From positions 1-64,000 of the forward strand of contig CAILEM010000078.1 of NCBI GenBank assembly GCA_903833215.1: a stretch of DNA of 64,000 nucleotides, in the 5' to 3' direction. The position numbers and the translations under genes were made by a program. This document shows, in pieces, positions 58,501 to 64,000 of the stretch (its first letter is position 1; every line of letters begins with the position of its first letter). The notes beneath the pieces were generated by a model, which was not told the DNA's origin, made no database searches, and worked only from the letters and a program-made list of their open reading frames with translations. This DNA is from an uncultured Armatimonadota bacterium. GTDB taxonomy: Bacteria > Armatimonadota > Fimbriimonadia > Fimbriimonadales > Fimbriimonadaceae.

Positions 58501-60033
58501 TTTGAACTTGAGAATATTGTTATCGATCCTGCGAACACAACGGGGCCCGCTATTCAAGTCAAAGGTGCCTACTTCTTCAAAGGATTTAAGGGAACGATTG
58601 CCGGAACAGCCCCCTTTGCTTATCCGTTCACGATTCCAGACAATCAGCAGATCGAGGCGGATATCAGCTTCAACAAAAGCGATCTGAAGGAAGTTGCTGC
58701 TTTGGTTGGCGGTTTAGATGCCACCAAGACCTCCGGGTCTGTCGAGGGGGCTTTCAAGATCAAAGGAACGCGGGATTTGCTTCACCTGACTGGCAATATG
58801 GCTCTCGGGGCGAAGGCCATTGCATTCGGGGGACTTGAAGACGGCCTCCAGAATGTCAAGGCGGATTTGGGGATCACCAATGAGGGAATGACAGTGACGG
58901 CCAATGCAGACACGTCTCGAGGCGGCACCGCATCTGCCACTGCTTCGATTCCCGTTGACGATTTACGAAAAATCTTTGATCAGATCCAGCAAAGTGGTCC
59001 CGCCGTCTTGCTGGATCGCCCCCTAAAAGGCTCCTTGACTCTCACGGATGTGGCCTTCAAACAAAAAATTCTCGGGCAATCCTCGGTGGCAGGCGAAATC
59101 AATTCGCAGGTGGAAATAGGCGGGACCCTGCAAAAACCGGTCCTAACCGGTGACCTTGCGGTTGGGTCAGGCGACGTTGTATTCAAGGGTCTCCCACCAG
59201 GGGCGCGAAGCACTTTTGATCCGGCGATTGATCCAAGTTTTGATGTAAATCTTAAGCTTAACAGCCCTGCCAGAGTGCGATCGGCGACTGCCGATATCTC
59301 GATGGTTGGATCTGGAAAGCTCAAAGGTTCGCTCGCAAACCCTCGATTGGATGCGCTCGTGACCGTAGAGAAGGGCACTGTGCGATTGCCGGCGACTTTG
59401 CTTAGGCTAGAGCAAGGAGGCTCGGTCCGGATAAATTACGGCATACAAGGCGCTACATCCGCAAGTGCCGTGGTGGACCTTGAAGGAAATACGTCCGTCA
59501 CTGCCTCGCGCTATGGAGATTTTGAAGTTCAGCGATATGACATTACGTTGGGCATGAAGGGTGATTTGCTCCAAGATAAGGGTCTAAATTTGACGGCGAG
59601 CAGTGACCCGCCCGACTTGACCCAAGATCGAATCCTTGGGATCTTGGGTGAAACGGAGCTGCTCCAAACTTTGTCGAGTGCGGGGAAGGAGACTTCCGCA
59701 GTTCAGACCGCACTGCTTTCCGCAGTCCCAACATTGCTTGATCCGTGGACAAGTCAAGTGGCACTCGGCCTCGGTTTGGATTACCTGAACCTGGAGTACA
59801 ACGCCTTCGATTTGGCGTCGCTGACATTTGGAAAGATCCTAGGGTCAGGATTTTCAATAGAAGGAAACCGGCAACTTTCAGAGCCTCAGCCAGGTGTTGC
59901 CTCGCGGTACGATCTACGTATTCTCTATCGTCCCCGTCGTCTCTTAGGTGCTCTTAGCCAGTTTAGGATCTTCTTTGGAGCGGATCAATTGAACCCATGG
60001 AAGGTTGGAATTGAGTACGGATTTCGATTCTAG
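55501..60033 (+). CDS. tamB: TamB/DUF490-type translocation and assembly protein
   Basis: 1510 aa. A single N-terminal membrane anchor (FAVTFAPLALVAVWGGTYLL) is followed by a long series of beta-rich repeats with alternating glycine and hydrophobic residues. The C-terminal DUF490 region has DPPDLTQDRILGILG, FGKILGSGFSIEG and a final YGFRF. Such proteins span the periplasm and help lipid transport or outer-membrane protein assembly. The frame opens after a stop at 55474-55476 with no ATG before the anchor; TTG 55501 is the best start. It precedes bamA on the same strand. Confidence 0.85.
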   Translation: MLKFAVTFAPLALVAVWGGTYLLDCVRTLESPGIPFEVDFQSQSGNLKVIAQSYSLAPFRGTLIITKPKVIDQSGNVIAQMDSVEATGFSLSRKSEGVVHIKGRNLKGRLTRLKDGSFDLQKFLPQQTSGGNAVPYDVEINRGTIQFTDLDGNSPWTRTVNLAKVLVSGVGQDWLATANAEIVGSGGVQLTLQNLQNEGLRISGATQSLELASVLTHLYQTPLGRGFRLPATPSLKSLVVRGPFSIFVPRGKQAIIEAHVTAAATDLRYQGYAAAEASFDGVVRTDGAYGSVEVHEGESVVKFRGSSTWTHGPNINGQVSLSVPSSVSLPSWVKTALPAGTSFMSGEFQGWVSASSLQSYHISGEATALTASAAGHTLQDIGVGLDLTKDQQVAQVKRAKCASGPLTGLVSIDTHLKTIKGILSLTNADLEDLGGQFGYKQVSGTVSGSVLLEGDLAKPSVKFEAHGQGVANIVKDHTVSLGNFEAAGSYSNGEVRLDQAYINTAYGLLVAKGALGASGSLGIDVTGRGLRPVEYDQNLGGAANLRARVTGTLKAPVATGRIEGSDLAYKSNTIEALVANFKVDKRHLEVSGLEAARGTASASGFAQLEFRSGRLSGAISATDIQVAEWLGVDFVGAVDAPSMVVSGTLTHPVVSGPIQADSLIAKGLKLNGLAATLDLDGTRLLANHVHMAAAGGSVTGAVDYDLAKRTGQVTVEAADLDLKQMYLERFLPKTDASLAINGKVSGKAKALLDNGNLLDVTADGSLTGLSINQTLVGGGSWQAGWINRVFTGNLEVGALDRFVELNNVVFDPDAKRLKGDLSVLHFQVEDIVDKALPYFPDLSYQASDSLTAIHGLVNLGCTFEGTLADPNVSVSSLQVSDISYRGHPLGVLDTAFELKSHRWDISSFTLDKGPAKFSMKGTIDERGETHLDATSDNRFDLSALATLDPRVSRLTGTAHLWMSADGPSSSPRIVASLNVDNLLAPPGVSQKEVADDKNLRFELENIVIDPANTTGPAIQVKGAYFFKGFKGTIAGTAPFAYPFTIPDNQQIEADISFNKSDLKEVAALVGGLDATKTSGSVEGAFKIKGTRDLLHLTGNMALGAKAIAFGGLEDGLQNVKADLGITNEGMTVTANADTSRGGTASATASIPVDDLRKIFDQIQQSGPAVLLDRPLKGSLTLTDVAFKQKILGQSSVAGEINSQVEIGGTLQKPVLTGDLAVGSGDVVFKGLPPGARSTFDPAIDPSFDVNLKLNSPARVRSATADISMVGSGKLKGSLANPRLDALVTVEKGTVRLPATLLRLEQGGSVRINYGIQGATSASAVVDLEGNTSVTASRYGDFEVQRYDITLGMKGDLLQDKGLNLTASSDPPDLTQDRILGILGETELLQTLSSAGKETSAVQTALLSAVPTLLDPWTSQVALGLGLDYLNLEYNAFDLASLTFGKILGSGFSIEGNRQLSEPQPGVASRYDLRILYRPRRLLGALSQFRIFFGADQLNPWKVGIEYGFRF

Positions 60034-60139
60034 AAGATGATGGGAACAAGAACATCACGGACAACAGTAGTCCCGGCGGGTAAAGTTCACCGGCGACCAA
60101 CAGTGGACGCCCCTCGCCTGAGGGCGGCTCGGAGGAAGT

Positions 60140-61927
60140 TTGATTAATAGGAATTCTAGCATCGGGTTACTTTTGTTGCTCGCGGGAACGGCATATGGCC
60201 AGCAAACGAGTGTGGTCAAAGAGATCGTAATCCGTGGAAATCAGAGAGTCTCGAAGGAAGCCATTCTTGGCAACATGCGGACGAAGGTCGGCAGGCCCTA
60301 TGTGCAACAGGATCTGGATCGAGATAAGCGAAGTCTTGACGAGATGGGCTTCTTTTCGGCGGTCGACATTCGTGCGACACCGGCAGATCTCAACGCGTAC
60401 TTGGTGACCGTCGATCTACAAGAGTGGCCCGCGATCAAGGAATTTCGGGTTACGGGCAATACCGCCTTCACAACGGACCAGATTCTCAAAGTCCTGACAA
60501 TGAAGGTTGGCGATGTCTACAACTTGAATGCCCGAAAGACCAGCAGCAATGCTGTCGAGATCCTTTACGGCAACAAGCAGTATCTCGCGACGATTGATGA
60601 GTTCGCTCCTCTCCCAGAGTCGCCAGGAACGATCGGAATTCACGTTCTCGAGACGAGAGTCGGACAAATTCTGGTGCGAGGCAATTCCCAGACCAAAGAC
60701 TGGGTCATGCGTCGGCTGATCAAGTCCCGTTCCGGTGACGTCTACAACGACGCCCAATGGAGTCGGGATGTGACCCACATCCACAACACTCAGTGGTTCG
60801 AAACAGTCCAAGGTCGTCGTGAACTATCGTCGACGGAACCGGGCAAAGTCGATCTCATCGCGGACGTTAAAGAAGGTCGAACGGGGCAGTTCAACGTCGG
60901 CGTTCAGCTGGATCCTCAATCCTCCCTAGCCGGCCTCATTCGATTGTCGGAAGCCAATCTTTATGGGACGGGTCAAACAGTTAGCCTCAATTTCACCCAG
61001 GCGATCACCGGTGGTGGACCAAGTGTTGACCTCGGGTATGTCAATCCGTTCTACGATGCGAAAGACACCTCGATGCAGGTTTCGCTGTATAGCCGCTTGA
61101 GCTACAGATTTGGAACGTCAATTTTCGGCGTTGGAAGCCCAACCTCGGGATCGACCTACAGTGAACGAAGATCGGGCAGCTCGGTAGGGTGGGTACGCCC
61201 TGTGACTCACGAATGGAGCGTCGGTATCTCTGGCAAGGTTGAGAACGTTTCGACGAATAACTCGGGCAGCGCAGCTGCGAAGACGTTCATTCGACAAGAC
61301 GGAAACGAAGGGTTGATTAGCTTCGCTGGCATCCGCAACCGAAGAGACATTGATGTTGATACTTCCCGTGGCGACTATTTGAAGGTCAACGTTGAACCGG
61401 GCTATTCGAACATCACGGAGGTTGGTGGTGCTACCGCTGACCGAGGGATCCTCGGACCCAACTACTTCTTAAGGAACTCGGTCGAGCTGAGAGAGTATTG
61501 GTCCCCAGGGCAGAAGCCGAGGGGAATCGACTTTGAAGCCACTCGACGCGTTATCGCGGCGAGGGTGAAGTACGGCTGGATCAACGGCAAAGTGCCTTAC
61601 TTCGAGCAGTTCTTCGCAGGCGGTCCAGACACATTGCGCGGCTACGATCCAGATCGATTCTGGGGCACGCAGTCGATGCTCATGACACTTGAGTATCGAC
61701 ACCCACTTCAGAAGTCCTTTAACATCATCGGATTCGTTGACTACGGTGGTGCTTGGGGCGGATACGGTGCAGTGAACGATTACACGCAGGATCCGTCGTT
61801 CAAGCTTCACGTGGGTTATGGCGCAGGTCTGAGCTTTAGAACCCAATTCGGATTGATCCGAGTGGATCTTGGCTTTAACGAGAAAGGAAAGAGCCAGCCG
61901 GACTTCCTGATCGGAAATAGTTTTTAG
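60140..61927 (+). CDS. bamA: Outer-membrane assembly factor BamA
   Basis: 595 aa. After a signal peptide (LLLLLAGTAYGQ) come three POTRA-like units (VKEIVIRGNQRVSKEAIL, IKEFRVTGNTAFTTDQIL, VGQILVRGNSQTKDWVM) and a 16-strand-type barrel with the conserved LRGYDPDRFWGT loop motif. It is shorter than the five-POTRA proteobacterial protein (about 800 aa). It inserts beta-barrel proteins into the outer membrane. The start is TTG, supported by GGAGG four bases upstream. Two OmpH-like genes follow directly. Confidence 0.92.
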   Translation: MINRNSSIGLLLLLAGTAYGQQTSVVKEIVIRGNQRVSKEAILGNMRTKVGRPYVQQDLDRDKRSLDEMGFFSAVDIRATPADLNAYLVTVDLQEWPAIKEFRVTGNTAFTTDQILKVLTMKVGDVYNLNARKTSSNAVEILYGNKQYLATIDEFAPLPESPGTIGIHVLETRVGQILVRGNSQTKDWVMRRLIKSRSGDVYNDAQWSRDVTHIHNTQWFETVQGRRELSSTEPGKVDLIADVKEGRTGQFNVGVQLDPQSSLAGLIRLSEANLYGTGQTVSLNFTQAITGGGPSVDLGYVNPFYDAKDTSMQVSLYSRLSYRFGTSIFGVGSPTSGSTYSERRSGSSVGWVRPVTHEWSVGISGKVENVSTNNSGSAAAKTFIRQDGNEGLISFAGIRNRRDIDVDTSRGDYLKVNVEPGYSNITEVGGATADRGILGPNYFLRNSVELREYWSPGQKPRGIDFEATRRVIAARVKYGWINGKVPYFEQFFAGGPDTLRGYDPDRFWGTQSMLMTLEYRHPLQKSFNIIGFVDYGGAWGGYGAVNDYTQDPSFKLHVGYGAGLSFRTQFGLIRVDLGFNEKGKSQPDFLIGNSF

Positions 61928-61939
61928 GGAGAATCAAGC

Positions 61940-62569
61940 ATGAATATTGAAAGACTAGGATGGGTAGCAGCCGCGGCATTGGCAGGCGGAATGATTGGAA
62001 TGGGCTTCAAAGCGCCTAGTGAAAAGACAGGAACTGTCGATATAGCCAAGGTGTTCCGAGACAGCGACTTGGCAAAGAAGGGGACGGAAACACTTCGGGC
62101 TCAAGCTCAGGCTCGCCGAAATGTGATGGAGTTTGTCGCCACCAATCGGAACATAAAGCTAGAGGATGCGACTAAGCTTCACGACCTCCTGATTAAGGAT
62201 CCTCTGACCCCCGCGGACAAAACTGAAATTGAACGGATTCAGACGGCAGCGAAGGCTGCGGAAGTGAAAGCACGCGAGCTACAGACTTTGCCAAAGCCAA
62301 CTGCTGCGGACCTGAGCCAGCTCGACGAATTCACCAAGCGTAAAGATGCCTCCGGCCAACTCCTTGAAAAGTGGCAGAAGGAATTTGAAGCCGAGATCCA
62401 GCAGAAAGAAGCGAAATTGAATGACGACACTCTCGACAAAGTACGTGGTGCCATTCAGCAAGTTGGTCGCGATCAAGGCTATTCGATTGTTTTTGCGAAC
62501 AACATTGCTCCGTTCTGTCCAAACGACATCACGTCTGAGGCCAGCAACAAATTGAACGGCAAGAAATAG
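61940..62569 (+). CDS. OmpH/Skp-family periplasmic chaperone 1
   Basis: 209 aa. The N-terminal hydrophobic segment (AAAALAGGMIGMGF) is a signal or anchor, followed by the OmpH start KTGTVDIAKVF and a long charged helical region typical of the Skp tentacles. It ends with YSIVFANNIAPFC. It begins 12 bp after bamA and is expected to carry unfolded outer-membrane proteins to it. Confidence 0.85.
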   Translation: MNIERLGWVAAAALAGGMIGMGFKAPSEKTGTVDIAKVFRDSDLAKKGTETLRAQAQARRNVMEFVATNRNIKLEDATKLHDLLIKDPLTPADKTEIERIQTAAKAAEVKARELQTLPKPTAADLSQLDEFTKRKDASGQLLEKWQKEFEAEIQQKEAKLNDDTLDKVRGAIQQVGRDQGYSIVFANNIAPFCPNDITSEASNKLNGKK

Positions 62570-62584
62570 TCGCAACTTAACCCA

Positions 62585-63223
62585 ATGAGCTCAACTCGCT
62601 TTCTGCAATTCGGATGGGTCATCGTAGCTGCCATCGCCGGTGTGGCGCTGGCCGGTGGCTTTCAAACGTCGGAGATTAAGATCGGAACGGTCGACATTGT
62701 CCGAATGATGGATCGCAGCGATTTTGGCAAAGAGGGGCAAGATATCTTCAAGAAGATGAAGTTAGCGCGAGAAGGTGTCCTTGAATTCATCGACACCTAT
62801 CGTGTTCTCACAACCGACCAAGCACAACGCATTCGTCAGCTCAGCCTGAAAGAAAATCCCTCGAAAGAGGAGGCGGCTGAACTCGACCGCACCAAGGCAG
62901 ACGTCATTGCTGCGAATAAGCGGTCGGTGGAATTGGCGACTAAGCCGAATATGACTCCTGAGGAACGAACCCTCGTTGAGGAATATGCACGCCGTAGCCA
63001 AACCATGAACGATATCGCTCAAAGGTGGTTCCGTGAGTTTACGAACGAGATGAGTGATTTTGCAGATAAGCGAAAGCTTGCCGGTCTTCAAAAGGCCCGT
63101 GCTGCGATCAGTGAAGTCTCCAAAGCTCAGGGCTTTACGGTCGTGTTTGATGAAAGCACGGCTCCCTATGGTGCCAATGACATTACGGACGCAACGCTTC
63201 TAGCGATGAATGCGAAAAAATAG
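62585..63223 (+). CDS. OmpH/Skp-family periplasmic chaperone 2
   Basis: 212 aa, a paralogue of the preceding gene (IKIGTVDIVRMMDRSDFGKE, a helical middle, FTVVFDESTAPYGANDIT at the end). Both share the closing ..ANDIT-like motif (NDIT). The signal segment is VIVAAIAGVALAGGF. The stop lies 14 bp inside the next gene, so the block is translationally coupled. Confidence 0.85.
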   Translation: MSSTRFLQFGWVIVAAIAGVALAGGFQTSEIKIGTVDIVRMMDRSDFGKEGQDIFKKMKLAREGVLEFIDTYRVLTTDQAQRIRQLSLKENPSKEEAAELDRTKADVIAANKRSVELATKPNMTPEERTLVEEYARRSQTMNDIAQRWFREFTNEMSDFADKRKLAGLQKARAAISEVSKAQGFTVVFDESTAPYGANDITDATLLAMNAKK

Positions 63224-64000
63224 TGTTGCCTTTGTTGTTGTGGCGTTCCTGCCTCTCGTAGGGTGCAATCGACCCTCTCGGACCGTTTATGTCGACATCG
63301 ACGCGGTTTTGGCAGCAGACAAGCCAGCAACGCCTACGCAATTCACGCCTCCTTCTCCACCTCTAACGCGTCCGGCTCTGTCGGAGAAAATTGTCGGATC
63401 CAGCGCGGTGGCCATTGTCGATCCAGCCAATGCTCCGCGGCAATCAGTGCAGGCGATGTTTGAGGCTGGGCAACGAAACGCACTTGCATCGCTACTCGTT
63501 CGCCTGCAGGAGTTGAACAAGGGTGCGCTCCTAGAGTTTCGTGCAAAGCAGAGAATTTCAATCTCGGAAAAGCAGACCCAAGCGTACTCCGAGGCAAATG
63601 CTCGGATCCGACCCGTTTTTGACGCCTGGGCGACCGAACGTGCCCCCATCTTTGCCGATCTGGCCTTTCTCGCTGGATTCCCTATTCCAAAAGCCATCAA
63701 CGGCGAGACCACACTTCAAACGGTGCTCCGTCCAAAGCTGCGCGGGAAGACTGCGGATCAGCTTAGAGTTGAACTCACCGCTATCGATGATCGCTTTCGC
63801 CTGAAGTGCGACGAGATTCTCGCCGCTGTAGGGCTGAGGTCGAAAGCAGACCAAATTGAACTCGCCGAAAGAATAAAGCAGCTTGCGAACGATCTTGAGG
63901 CAAATGCCCGAAGGGAGGCAAATGCACAAATTAGGAGAGCCGTTTCGAAACTAAATTTCGACCTGAGTGATTCCTCCCCGATCCGACTACCACGGTCGCC
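63210..64000 (+). CDS. Lipoprotein, OmpH-like, incomplete at window end
   Basis: At least 263 codons, open to the edge. ATG 63210 overlaps the preceding gene by 14 bases. The signal (VAFVVVAFLPLVGCN) ends in a lipobox with cysteine, followed by TVYVDIDAVLAAD, reminiscent of the OmpH VDI start. A proline-rich linker and long charged helices follow. It is probably a membrane-tethered relative of the two chaperones. Confidence 0.7.
   Translation, partial: MRKNSVAFVVVAFLPLVGCNRPSRTVYVDIDAVLAADKPATPTQFTPPSPPLTRPALSEKIVGSSAVAIVDPANAPRQSVQAMFEAGQRNALASLLVRLQELNKGALLEFRAKQRISISEKQTQAYSEANARIRPVFDAWATERAPIFADLAFLAGFPIPKAINGETTLQTVLRPKLRGKTADQLRVELTAIDDRFRLKCDEILAAVGLRSKADQIELAERIKQLANDLEANARREANAQIRRAVSKLNFDLSDSSPIRLPRS

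Overview
The window looks like bacterial chromosome from a diderm, probably an Armatimonadota (Fimbriimonas-like) or related lineage. The phylum is a low-confidence inference. The evidence is an outer-membrane biogenesis block (TamB, BamA, two OmpH/Skp-like proteins, a lipoprotein) together with several promoters whose -10 box sits 5-7 nt before the start codon, which points to frequent leaderless mRNAs.

Left half (418-32633): an integrated mobile element of about 32.2 kb. It lies between an intact tRNA-Gln gene (32606-32679, minus strand) and a displaced copy of that gene's last 28 bp (418-445). A tyrosine integrase (565-2055) sits at the distal end, and matching 17-bp arm-type sites lie just inside both cores. 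The right end carries the maintenance module: a divergent repressor with two palindromic operators, two small proteins, an archaeo-eukaryotic-type primase/polymerase and a DUF927-type helicase. The left end carries a PDZ membrane protein, regulators, small ORFs with hairpin leaders, an ArdC antirestriction protein and a serine resolvase. Three conflict modules fill the middle: (1) a five-gene translationally coupled ubiquitin-like conjugation operon (two-domain Ubl, E2, JAB-E1 fusion, APH/TCAD9-like kinase, DUF6527); (2) an XRE-ImmA/IrrE-MazE-like tail fusion overlapping a MazF toxin; (3) a seven-gene coupled BREX-like operon (BrxC-like ATPase, Abi-like HEPN protein, DNA methylase, GIY-YIG-like protein, SNF2 helicase, PglZ, small winged-helix-like protein). 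The BREX-like operon is flanked by direct repeats of the DUF927 gene's 3' part: a frameshifted copy on the left and the intact gene on the right. To the left of the element lies a remnant of a large serine recombinase, which suggests stacked insertions at this tRNA locus.

Right half (32680-64000): ordinary chromosome with one standout locus. Two Y-RNA-like noncoding RNAs (35954-36030 and 36043-36177) precede a Ro60-type TROVE protein and the RNA ligase RtcB. The second RNA carries a circularly permuted tRNA mimic of the YrlA type. Other genes are an M24 peptidase, two tandem small membrane proteins, an overlapping nucleotidyltransferase pair, RNase III with an aspartate aminotransferase, a cobalamin riboswitch with a FecCD permease, pterin dehydratase, an M42 peptidase, a DinB protein, a sugar ABC transporter operon with a PhyH-type dioxygenase, a methyltransferase, tRNA-Leu, a cyclase-like/STAND/TPR regulator, lipoyl synthase, and the envelope assembly cluster that runs off the window.
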